64,000 nt of DNA from G963677445 sp963678275 (GTDB lineage: Bacteria; Bacteroidota; Ignavibacteria; Ignavibacteriales; Melioribacteraceae). The DNA is taken from contig OY782765.1 of assembly GCA_963678275.1 (NCBI GenBank), forward strand, positions 1,302,001-1,366,000, written 5' to 3'. How positions within the stretch are numbered: the first letter of the stretch is position 1; each line of letters begins with the position of its first letter. Below the pieces are notes generated by a model. It was given only the letters and a program-made list of their open reading frames with translations, was not told the DNA's origin and did no database searches. Positions 1 through 7,591 of this stretch are shown here, in pieces. The translations under genes were made by a program, and so were the position numbers.

Positions 1-340
1 AATCAATAATAAGGTCATTTAAGCTTTTTTTTGTTCACTGCCTGACCGAAGGCGCCGAATATTCCATAAGAATTTAAATTCTACGCAAAATGGCAACATT
101 TTATCGTACTCATAGAACAGGTACTCGTAGTTCTCCTCGTTCTCGAATAACCTGAGTGTTTTGAAAAGATGAGCACGAAGTACGATTACGAGAACGATTC
201 ATTTATTGGGATTTCATTGTTTATCTGGTTCTGCCTGTTCATAATTAAGAGTGAGTGATATTGTGTGCCTGACTGCACATTCCGGCATGGTTATATCATT
301 TTCTTATTTCGAACTAACTTTAACCGTAGAACTTTAAAAT
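1..340. repeat. Intergenic repeat island (minus-strand copy of the shared module)
   Basis: No gene is seen here. Positions 60-96, read on the minus strand, carry the CCATTTTGCGTAGAATTTAA motif that recurs in the other islands of this window. Positions 46-59 form a small hairpin (GCCT, loop GACCGA, AGGC). Positions 110-210 are a degenerate low-complexity block of TACTCG/ACGAGA hexamers on both strands. A further hairpin, GTGTGC-CTGACT-GCACAT, lies near 262-279 and resembles the one at 20003. The stretch AGGCGCCGAATAT near 50 is echoed near 19970. I interpret the region as a decayed composite repeat. Confidence 0.5.
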
Positions 341-372
341 AAAAAAGGCGCATTAAATGCGCCTTTTTTTTT
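341..372. terminator. Bidirectional intrinsic terminator
   Basis: A run of A, the stem GGCGCAT with loop TAA and partner ATGCGCC, then a run of nine T. The symmetric A and T runs allow it to work on both strands. The plus-strand gene it would serve lies before the window or is absent. Confidence 0.7.
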
Positions 373-461
373 CAATGGTGTCGCTCTTCCTGTTCAATAT
401 ACGTGGCAAAAATCACATAACAAAAAGTATGTTTCGGTAATGCCATGAATAAAAAACAAAA

Positions 462-492
462 GCCCGAAAAATGGCAAGCCATTTTTTCGAGC
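462..492 (-). terminator. Terminator of the cold-shock gene
   Basis: A 14-base, nearly perfect inverted repeat (GCCCGAAAAATGGC paired with GCCATTTTTTCGAGC, one bulged base, two-base loop) starts about 35 bases after the csp stop codon. On the minus strand it is followed by TTTTGTTTTTT. This is a typical rho-independent terminator. Confidence 0.75.
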
Positions 493-526
493 TTCAAGAT
501 GAGAAACCTAAAGCGGTCTTGGTTAA

Positions 527-736
527 TTAAACCAGTTCGACATCTTTAGCCTGAGGGCCTTTCTGGCCTTCACCAATGGTAAATTCGACTTTCTGGCCTT
601 CTTCGAGCTTACGGAATCCATCTGCTACGATTGACTGATAATGTACAAATACATCTTCGCCATTATCGCGTGTGATGAAACCATAACCTTTTGCGCTGTC
701 AAACCATTTAACGGTGCCGCTTTCACGTCCTGCCAT
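527..736 (-). CDS. Cold-shock domain protein (CspA family), 69 aa
   Basis: Small single-domain nucleic-acid-binding protein that binds single-stranded RNA/DNA and is expected to act as an RNA chaperone in the cytoplasm. The whole protein is one cold-shock OB fold: FDSAKGYGFI at 12-21 holds RNP-1 (KGYGFI) and VFVHY at 29-33 is RNP-2. The start is placed at the ATG ending at 736, because AGGAG lies about seven bases upstream and the product then has the family length. A longer reading to 817 adds 27 residues without similarity. A convincing terminator follows at 462-492. Monocistronic. Members of this family are often cold- or growth-phase-regulated through a long 5' leader; the leader here was not modelled. 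Confidence 0.93.
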   Translation of the reverse strand: MAGRESGTVKWFDSAKGYGFITRDNGEDVFVHYQSIVADGFRKLEEGQKVEFTIGEGQKGPQAKDVELV

Positions 737-850
737 GGCGTAACTCCTGTGAAAATTAAAAAAAGATTGAACAGGACTCTTGTAAAAAGGTGAAACTTTC
801 TTTAAGATACTGCTCAAATAACAATTAAATAAATCCTTCGAAAAGGATTG

Positions 851-939
851 CGGAGAGAGTGGGATTCGAACCCACGAACCAGCGGAGGCCGGTTACACGC
901 TCTCCAGGCGTGCCAGTTCAACCACTCCTGCATCTCTCC
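851..939 (-). tRNA. tRNA-Ser (anticodon GGA)
   Basis: On the minus strand the acceptor stem GGAGAGA pairs perfectly with TCTCTCC, followed by discriminator G, as expected for serine. The anticodon stem CACGC/GCGTG encloses the loop CTGGAGA, giving anticodon GGA, which reads UCC and UCU. A long variable arm between the anticodon and T arms and the T loop GTTCGAATC complete a class II tRNA. The 3' CCA is not encoded. No other tRNA was seen in the window. Confidence 0.95.
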
Positions 940-1123
940 GTGATTGAATGATTCTATTCTTCAGGACGATTCGAAAGAGTAAAAAGTTCTATAATTTTCT
1001 CCTGTAAATCGTTCATAAAACAAAATTATTCACAAAATAATAAGAAATCAGCCAAGATGGGCATATTTCGCATGTAAATATAAAATAATTAATCGAGGTA
1101 CAAAAATTTTTTTTAAGATTATG

Positions 1124-2197
1124 TTAATTATTTGAAAATCGAATTTTTTCCAGGACATATTTAGTCGCCGGTAAAGTTATATCAAACTCCACTCCTTTCT
1201 CGCTGCTGCTGTCAATAGTTAAACATCCTCCATGTATTTCAATCAGTCTTCTTGCCACAATTATTCCAAGGCGTTTACCAAGCTGATTCTGAAAATCTGT
1301 GTTTGATGGCTCATAATTTTCAATCATTTCAATCTGTTCTTTTGAAAAAAAAGCGCCTTTATCTTTGATATTGATTATCAGCCATCCGTTCCTGAAATGA
1401 GACCTTATAAAAACCTTTCCGCTTTTGGGAGATTTTTTCAACAAACTAAGCATCAGCTCAACAAATATTTTTTCCAGAAATTCAGGTGACATTACATCCA
1501 GCGAACCATTCTCCAAATCAATACTGATATCCTTTGATCTGTCCGATATTTTATTCAGTTTAGTCAATGAGCCATTAATGATCTGGTTCGCGTTCTCGGT
1601 AATACCCGAGGCAAATGGAATTATTTTTGGATTCTGTAAATATAACAGTCGCAGTTGCGAAAAGATCATATAATTTTCAATCATTCTCTGAAACTGTTTG
1701 CCCGAATGCATAATGGAAAATATTATATCCTTTACCTGGTCGTTTTCATTCGATTTCGGATCATTCAGATCAAACTCGCCATAACCATGCCGGGCGAAAA
1801 ATGAGTTATTCATTTCCGAAGGCAGTTTTTGTTTATAAGGGCGGGCGGTTTCTTCTTCCTCCCCTTCGGCTAAACCGATAATTCTCTCGACGAGCCTGTC
1901 GTGGTCATCATTAAATATCAACACCTCACTCTCATCATCTTCAGCGTAAAACTGATCATTCTCGGTAATAAATACCTTTTTTATTCCGGATACTGCATTT
2001 AGTTGATGCATATTCCGGCGGCTTTGAATATCGGGATCATCCAGAATTACGATAATACTCGGTCTGATCCTCTCTATTCTTTTAATTGCCCCATCCAGTC
2101 CGCTGCACAGTATAATATTCACACTGCGCGAATTAAACCGGACGATGAACTCCTCATCAAATCTGTTCCCCGGATCGATTACTACAATCCTTTTCAT
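1124..2197 (-). CDS. Histidine kinase-like protein with degenerate receiver and ATPase domains
   Basis: About 357 residues. The N-terminal 110 residues (MKRIVVIDPGN onward, with VILDD near the middle of the fold) resemble a receiver domain, but the usual acidic cluster and lysine are poorly preserved. The C-terminal 130 residues resemble a GHKL ATPase: DKGAF stands where DxGxG is usual, and KRLGIIVARRLIEIHGG matches the G2-box region. The N-box reads VELMLSLLKKSP and lacks the expected asparagine. No clear H-box is seen; HSGKQFQRMIENY sits where one would be. The second ATG (2197) is preferred over 2215 because AGG lies nine bases upstream of it. It may be a signalling protein without kinase activity. 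Isolated gene, divergent from the lipoprotein at 2375. Confidence 0.6.
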   Translation of the reverse strand: MKRIVVIDPGNRFDEEFIVRFNSRSVNIILCSGLDGAIKRIERIRPSIIVILDDPDIQSRRNMHQLNAVSGIKKVFITENDQFYAEDDESEVLIFNDDHDRLVERIIGLAEGEEEETARPYKQKLPSEMNNSFFARHGYGEFDLNDPKSNENDQVKDIIFSIMHSGKQFQRMIENYMIFSQLRLLYLQNPKIIPFASGITENANQIINGSLTKLNKISDRSKDISIDLENGSLDVMSPEFLEKIFVELMLSLLKKSPKSGKVFIRSHFRNGWLIINIKDKGAFFSKEQIEMIENYEPSNTDFQNQLGKRLGIIVARRLIEIHGGCLTIDSSSEKGVEFDITLPATKYVLEKIRFSNN

Positions 2198-2374
2198 TAT
2201 GTCAACCTGCTTCATGAAAAATATTTTCTGATGCTAAAATAATTCACCGAAACCTCTTCTTCTTTTATTTTCGATGAGCGCTTAAATTCATTCGACAAGG
2301 AAGCGGCTTTGAGGGATAAAGGAATTAACAATTTTTGTATATTTAAATCAGTTATTTATAATCACGGAGACAAT

Positions 2375-2860
2375 ATGAAAAAAATTATTCTGTTTACTAT
2401 CCTGCCCCTTCTATTTATTCTTTCAGGATGCCAGATAAGTGAAGAAAAAGCCGATTCCTTTTACAAAAACGCCCTGGAATATAAAAAGCAGAGTTCGGAA
2501 AACTTTGATAAAAGAGAAGATGCCCTATTCTTTTTCCTTAAAGCATCTGACCATCAAAAGTATCAAACTGCCGAAGTAGCAAACGGTATTTATACAAACG
2601 CGGCCCAGCTTCTCGCGAAAAAGGGTAAAAATATTGATTATGACTCAAAATCACGTTATAATAAAAATATTATATCAGGCATAGAGTTATTGCTAAAAGT
2701 AAGTGAAAAAGAAAATCCGGCGAAAAAAGAATCAGATTTGGTTAAGGAAGAGCTGACCAACATCTCTAAGTCGGGTAAACTTGTTTATAAAACAATAAGA
2801 GACGTCTTAAACACTGAAAATAAATCTTTACTTGAAAAGGTTAACAACCTGGCAAAATAA
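2375..2860 (+). CDS. Small helical lipoprotein, unknown function
   Basis: About 161 residues. The first 19 form a lipoprotein signal with lipobox LSGC, so the mature protein should be anchored by Cys19 in an outer or inner membrane leaflet. The rest is charged, lysine-rich and predicted helical, with alternating aromatic and alanine positions (NALEYKKQSSENFDKREDA) that recall TPR-like helices, but no family is recognised. The start is the ATG at 2375 because GGAG lies five bases upstream and the signal peptide then begins MKKI. The upstream extension to 2309 has no SD site. A stem-loop follows at 2869-2901. Confidence 0.75.
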   Translation: MKKIILFTILPLLFILSGCQISEEKADSFYKNALEYKKQSSENFDKREDALFFFLKASDHQKYQTAEVANGIYTNAAQLLAKKGKNIDYDSKSRYNKNIISGIELLLKVSEKENPAKKESDLVKEELTNISKSGKLVYKTIRDVLNTENKSLLEKVNNLAK

Positions 2861-2868
2861 TTTTTTAC

Positions 2869-2901
2869 GCGGAGATAATCAGGTTTTATGATTATCTCTG
2901 C
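2869..2901. terminator. Stem-loop between convergent genes
   Basis: A 13-base stem (GCGGAGATAATCA pairing with TGATTATCTCTGC, one mismatch) with a seven-base loop lies just after the lipoprotein gene and before the convergent T9SS gene end. The following T tract is weak (TATTTAT), so termination efficiency is uncertain. Confidence 0.5.
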
Positions 2902-2921
2902 TATTTATAAAAACTCTTCCC

Positions 2922-4505
2922 TTATTTCAATAAAAGCATTTTTCGGCTGTAACTATATCCTCCCGCGGTCAGAGAATAAATATATACACCGCTTGTCAGC
3001 CCTGAAGCGTCAAATTCTCTTTCATATTTACCCGCTTCCATTTCCTCACAAATCAGAGAAGCTACCTCTTCCCCGGGTATGCTGTAAACTTTCAGCGTAA
3101 CATATTCTTTTGCCGGAATGCTGAAGCTTATTATAGTAGAGGGATTAAATGGATTGGGATAGTTCTGCGCGACGTAAAAACTTTTAGCTTGCTTATCTCC
3201 CGAACTTTCAACCAGTGTCGGATTTTCCCTGAATTCAATCTTTAATTTTTTTATTGTTGTATCCTGAATGATAAAAGCGCTATCCTCTTTCATATCAATC
3301 ACAAATATCGGAGATGGTGAAGAATTCTTTAGAAGAAATTGACCATCGCCAAGCTTATCACTCTCCCATTCAAGTGTTATCGGATATCCTGAATCCCCCG
3401 GCTTCAGCTCTAACTCCCAATCGGAGGATGAAATATTCACATGTCTGATATCCACTTTGGAATAAGTTTTATCAATACGGGGAATAATAAATCTTGCATC
3501 AATCTCTCCATTATCGGGAAAATCAACAGGTAATTGCCATTCACCGAGATGCTGATCCAGGTCAGCGCTCGCTGTCTCTCTGACACCAAAATAAAGTGTT
3601 TTTAATTTAAGGGAATCCAATTCACTTGAAATTATCAGAGTCGATAACCAGGTTTCTTCAGGAAGAAAAAAGCCATGATCCCTTGATGAAATAAAAATTG
3701 CGGCAGGATTCAGTGGATTGATATCTCCGATCGCTCCCGCCTCATACCAATATATTGAATATGTTTCAAGATGATACCAAACACCTAATCTTTTGGCAAG
3801 AAATGCTGCGGTCTCATTCATATAAGGAGTTTGAGTTAAATTAAACGATTTTTCCCAAGAATGAGATCTTCGGTTGCTTTGGTAAATATCACAATTTTCC
3901 GTCTCCGCTCCATGATACAACCATTGAACAGTATAATCGGAGTATCCAAATCCTGATGATATCTGAATATTATAACCAAATTTCCCCATGCCGGGATCGG
4001 CGGAATAAACCGTTCCTCCTATTAATGTATCCGGCCCGGAATATTTGGAATTATCATCCAGACTATCAACGATAAATTTAACACTCCAGGAGCCGTTGCC
4101 GCCATAAAATTCTACAAGAGCGTTTACCCACTCATTATCAGCACTGTCATTAAGCCTGCTCAGGCCGGTAACAAGGTGAATCTTTTCATCATCACCAATA
4201 GCTACATCTCCCGAATAGTCGGGACTGCTATTTTCCCTGTTCCAGTCCCACAAACGATCAAAAGCACCCATACCCGGAATAGATTTAATATCTATTATCT
4301 CAATTGGATTCCAGGATAATCCACCATCAGGAGAAACAAGCACCCCCGGCTTCCACATATTTTTACCTCTTTTATCGGAAAATGGGGCAAGAAATCCAAA
4401 AACAAGTTGTCCGTCGTAGTAATTATCTCCTCCGATAAAAATCACATCTCCGCCAAATTTTTCCAGTGTCCAATCCTCCGGAGTGATATTCTGTACCCCC
4501 CCCAT
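2922..4505 (-). CDS. C-terminal part of a frameshifted Asp-box T9SS cargo protein
   Basis: About 527 residues in the frame that follows the reading frame of 4442-5122. It continues the alignment with the 741-residue paralogue at 5211: the segment after the break matches FGGEVIILG of the paralogue with FGGDVIFIG. It contains an Asp-box (SPDGGLSWNP) and ends in a complete T9SS type A sorting domain (QNYPNPFNPST, then a KMLLLK-like end). The apparent ATG at 4505 lies inside the poly-G tract region and has no SD site, so this is very likely not a separate start. See the partner feature at 4442 and the finding on the G8 tract. Joined, the two parts give about 733 residues, close to the 741 of the intact neighbour. 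The catalytic role is unknown; Asp-box folds occur in sialidases and many non-enzymatic propellers. Confidence 0.8.
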   Translation of the reverse strand: MGGVQNITPEDWTLEKFGGDVIFIGGDNYYDGQLVFGFLAPFSDKRGKNMWKPGVLVSPDGGLSWNPIEIIDIKSIPGMGAFDRLWDWNRENSSPDYSGDVAIGDDEKIHLVTGLSRLNDSADNEWVNALVEFYGGNGSWSVKFIVDSLDDNSKYSGPDTLIGGTVYSADPGMGKFGYNIQISSGFGYSDYTVQWLYHGAETENCDIYQSNRRSHSWEKSFNLTQTPYMNETAAFLAKRLGVWYHLETYSIYWYEAGAIGDINPLNPAAIFISSRDHGFFLPEETWLSTLIISSELDSLKLKTLYFGVRETASADLDQHLGEWQLPVDFPDNGEIDARFIIPRIDKTYSKVDIRHVNISSSDWELELKPGDSGYPITLEWESDKLGDGQFLLKNSSPSPIFVIDMKEDSAFIIQDTTIKKLKIEFRENPTLVESSGDKQAKSFYVAQNYPNPFNPSTIISFSIPAKEYVTLKVYSIPGEEVASLICEEMEAGKYEREFDASGLTSGVYIYSLTAGGYSYSRKMLLLK

Positions 4506-5122
4506 CTTTGAATACTGAACATACTTACTGAATTATTTTCATTTTTCACCAGCCAGAACAGTTTATCACCAACCTGGATCATTGGATTGGATGTTTTACG
4601 CAGGACTGAATCTGTAAAGATATATGAAACATTTAAACTGTCAGCTCCATAGTTGAGTAATATACCTTTTTTATAAGAAAGAAAATTATTTTCCCCAACC
4701 TCCGACCAGATAAATGAAGTGTTTAAATTATCGTATTCATCATCGGTATATGAATTATGAGTGAATAATGATGGATGTATACCATAAGGGTTACTAACAA
4801 GCGAACTTTGCAATGGGTTCTCACTCCTGTGCCAGGTCTCTCCCGTATCGTCTGAGTAACTCCACCAAAGTTCTCCCGCGCTTCCCTCGTAACTTCCCTT
4901 ATGCCCATTGTAAACTATAATCATTCTATCATAAAGCGGATGATAATAGTATGGAGTGATCTCGGGATTTGCGAGACTCATTGAAAATGCCATTGTATCA
5001 ACAATCGTAAAAAACTGACCTGATAATGCCGAATTGTTTTTAATTTTTCTGTTTAAATATTCACCATTATTTTGTGGCAGGCTAACTGCCTGAAATAACA
5101 ACCATAATAATAATAATCTCAT
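4442..5122 (-). CDS. N-terminal part of the same frameshifted Asp-box T9SS cargo protein
   Basis: About 226 residues, of which roughly the first 208 belong to the true gene. It has a signal peptide (MRLLLLWLLFQAVSL) and an Asp-box (SDDTGETWHRS) aligned with STDMGGTWLRS of the paralogue downstream. The start at 5122 is supported by GGAG six to seven bases upstream. After SVSMFSIQRWGG the frame is lost at a run of eight G (positions 4496-4503 as C on the plus strand), and the last about 18 residues no longer resemble the paralogues. One extra G, or a minus-one slip, restores the frame into 2922-4505. It is either a real pseudogene, a phase-variable gene or a sequencing error in a homopolymer. 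Confidence 0.75.
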   Translation of the reverse strand: MRLLLLWLLFQAVSLPQNNGEYLNRKIKNNSALSGQFFTIVDTMAFSMSLANPEITPYYYHPLYDRMIIVYNGHKGSYEGSAGELWWSYSDDTGETWHRSENPLQSSLVSNPYGIHPSLFTHNSYTDDEYDNLNTSFIWSEVGENNFLSYKKGILLNYGADSLNVSYIFTDSVLRKTSNPMIQVGDKLFWLVKNENNSVSMFSIQRWGGYRISLRRIGHWKNLAEM

Positions 5123-5210
5123 ACAAAGCTCCCGGAGTCGTTATTTTCTTTATCCCGTTTATCTTAATACCCGTTTTGAGACTTTTTCAATTCTGTAAAC
5201 ATTTGAACAC

Positions 5211-7430
5211 TTAACGAAGTAAAAGCATTTTTTTTGTTGCTGAATAGGTCCCGGCTTTTAATGAATAAAAATATATGCCGCTGCAAAGTTTTGAAGCATT
5301 AAAAGTCACCTCGTGTTTTCCTTCCTTCATTTCACCGTTTGCGAGCAATGCGATTTCTTCCCCGAGTATATTATAAACTTTCAGTTCGGTAATAGCCTCT
5401 TCCGGCAGTGTAAAACTGATTTTGGTAGAGGGGTTAAATGGATTGGGATAGTTCTGCTCCAGTTGAAATTCTTCAGGTGTATTTGAAATATCTTCCAAAG
5501 AACCGGTTGTTCCCTGAAAATAAAATATTTCAATTTTGGTTACCGTACTATCCGAAATAACGCATGTGCTGTCAGTCTGCATATCAACAAAAACATTTGA
5601 GCCATTTTCTGAATATTTCATTGTGAAATTTCCCCAGTAGCAATTCATCGGAGTCCATTTAAGCAGAAATGGATAACCAGCTTCACCCGGTTTTAGATTA
5701 ACTTCCCATGTTGATGAATATACCCCTTTATACCTTACATCAATCAGGGATGGAAGTTTCGGATTCCCCGGGATTAAAAACGCCGCGTCAAATTCACCTG
5801 CTAAAGGCTCAGGCGAACATTTTTCTCCCAGGGCTGGATCAATCCCTGCCGTAGCCTCGTCACTTAATCCCAGGTATAGCTTTTTAATTGTTTCGGCGGT
5901 TGGCACCTCACTGACTATTAATTCTGTTAGCCAGATTTGTTTTTTCTGAAAATATGGATAACCTGAAATCCTTTGAACATAAAGCGAAGCTTTGTTAAGC
6001 GGATTTATATTTAATATCGAATATTTTTCATACCAGTGTAATATAAAAGCTCTGTCAAAGAAATAATAATCATTTTCCCAGTACATTCTTTTACCCATAA
6101 ATGCCCCGGTTTCATTTTTATAACGGGTGTCAGTAACATTAATTGGCTGTTCCCAGGCAGAGTGTACCAGAAACCTGACACTGTAAAATATATCACAGTA
6201 ATTATTGTAATCACCGTGGTAATGCCATTTTGCCCCTATAAAAAAATCAGAATATCCATTAGGACAATATGAAGCCAGATTTATTCCATAACCAAACTTA
6301 CCCTGTCCGGGATCGGAAGGTAATATTTTTCCATTTACCAACGTATCAGGCCCCCTGTATAAAGAATTGTCATCGAGCCCTTCAACGATCATTACGGCAT
6401 CCCAGCTATCGCCATTATCAATAAACTCAACAATACTGTTGGAGTACTTGTTATCCATCTTTTTTGAAAGACCGGCGGCAAGATGAAGTTTTCCCTGGTA
6501 ATCAAAAACAAGATCACCTGAATATTCAGGAATGTCATTGCTCCTGTCCCAGTCCCACAGGCCTTCATAATCAGAAACAAGGGGGATTTCCTCATGCTGA
6601 ATAATTTTAATATCACTCCAGGTAACTCCATGATCGGTTGAATAACTGACTCCCGCTTTCCATCCTTCCTCACCGACGGCATCGGGATAAGGAGAGAAAA
6701 ATCCGCATGCCAGCGAATCCTCATAAGCGTCAACTCCGAGTATTATTACTTCTCCTCCAAAAATTTCACCTCTCCACTGCTCCGGATAACTTTGTTCAAT
6801 TGTTCCGTAATCCTGTGTCCGGAATAACTTCACCGAGCCTGTTGCCTCTTCAGTTGCTAACCAGAATATCCAGTCATCATCAGAAAAAATCGGCGCCCCG
6901 GGAGAATATCTGATAGTATCATCAGCCAATTCCGCCAGCGCTGATTCCTCAAATCCCAGTGTCACACCCCAACCTACTGAAAAACTCTCGTTGCTGATCC
7001 CCGTTGTTTCACTCCACGAAAATACCCCGTATAAATCTTGTAGAATAGTGGATTGAGTCGGATTAAACAAAGATGCCGACGGATAAACAGCTTTATTGGT
7101 CGCAGTTAATCCATATTGCACTGAAGTCTGGCTTCTTAACCATGTCCCTCCCATATCAGTTGAATAGTTCCACCATAATTCTCCATCGTCAGTGGTGTAA
7201 GATTCCCCGATTCCATTATGAACCACAGCTACTATTCCGGAGCGTTCATCAAATAATAAGGGATTTATCGCCGGGTTGGCCATTGATACAGAATTGCCCA
7301 TGCTGTCAATTTCGGTAAAACTAATCACTTCATCAATCGAAAGTCTACCCTCCTGTGAAAAGCATAATCCCGAAATACTCAATAAGAAAATCTGAAATAA
7401 AATCACAATAGATAAAAACCGTGCCTTCAT
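5211..7430 (-). CDS. Secreted Asp-box (sialidase-like propeller) protein with T9SS tail
   Basis: About 739 residues. A signal peptide (MKARFLSIVILFQIFLLSISGLCFSQ) is followed by a propeller-like region with Asp-boxes STDMGGTWLRS and STDHGVTWSDI, and then the T9SS type A sorting domain (QNYPNPFNPSTKIS, ending KMLLLR). It should cross the outer membrane by T9SS and be released or surface-attached. The second ATG (7430) is chosen because GGGAG lies eight bases upstream; at 7436 the spacing would be only two. It is the middle of three tandem paralogues. The substrate is unknown: no sialidase FRIP or arginine triad could be recognised by eye. Confidence 0.85.
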   Translation of the reverse strand: MKARFLSIVILFQIFLLSISGLCFSQEGRLSIDEVISFTEIDSMGNSVSMANPAINPLLFDERSGIVAVVHNGIGESYTTDDGELWWNYSTDMGGTWLRSQTSVQYGLTATNKAVYPSASLFNPTQSTILQDLYGVFSWSETTGISNESFSVGWGVTLGFEESALAELADDTIRYSPGAPIFSDDDWIFWLATEEATGSVKLFRTQDYGTIEQSYPEQWRGEIFGGEVIILGVDAYEDSLACGFFSPYPDAVGEEGWKAGVSYSTDHGVTWSDIKIIQHEEIPLVSDYEGLWDWDRSNDIPEYSGDLVFDYQGKLHLAAGLSKKMDNKYSNSIVEFIDNGDSWDAVMIVEGLDDNSLYRGPDTLVNGKILPSDPGQGKFGYGINLASYCPNGYSDFFIGAKWHYHGDYNNYCDIFYSVRFLVHSAWEQPINVTDTRYKNETGAFMGKRMYWENDYYFFDRAFILHWYEKYSILNINPLNKASLYVQRISGYPYFQKKQIWLTELIVSEVPTAETIKKLYLGLSDEATAGIDPALGEKCSPEPLAGEFDAAFLIPGNPKLPSLIDVRYKGVYSSTWEVNLKPGEAGYPFLLKWTPMNCYWGNFTMKYSENGSNVFVDMQTDSTCVISDSTVTKIEIFYFQGTTGSLEDISNTPEEFQLEQNYPNPFNPSTKISFTLPEEAITELKVYNILGEEIALLANGEMKEGKHEVTFNASKLCSGIYFYSLKAGTYSATKKMLLLR

Positions 7431-7519
7431 AATCATCGCTCCCTTAGTTTTGGGATGATTTATATTTTCTCTGTTTTGATTAAGGTAAGAATATTCAGTG
7501 ATAAAAACAATTCATTTTT

Positions 7520-7556
7520 TAATAACTAAAAAAAGAGGATGCGTAAATGCATCCTC
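7520..7556 (-). terminator. Terminator after the 993-aa T9SS protein gene
   Basis: The stem GAGGATGC (7535-7542) pairs with GCATCCTC (7549-7556) around a six-base loop. On the minus strand it is followed by TTTTTTTAGTTATT. It separates transcription of the 7592 gene from the next paralogue at 7430. Confidence 0.75.
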
Positions 7557-7591
7557 AATGAATTATTTATAAAAAATTAAAGTAATTAAGA

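Noticed and set aside
851..939. Pseudo-tRNA possibility because 3' CCA is not encoded
   Set aside because: All stems and class II features are intact; missing CCA is common.
2003..2242. Plus-strand frame over the kinase-like gene
   Set aside because: Shadow of the minus-strand gene, no family similarity.
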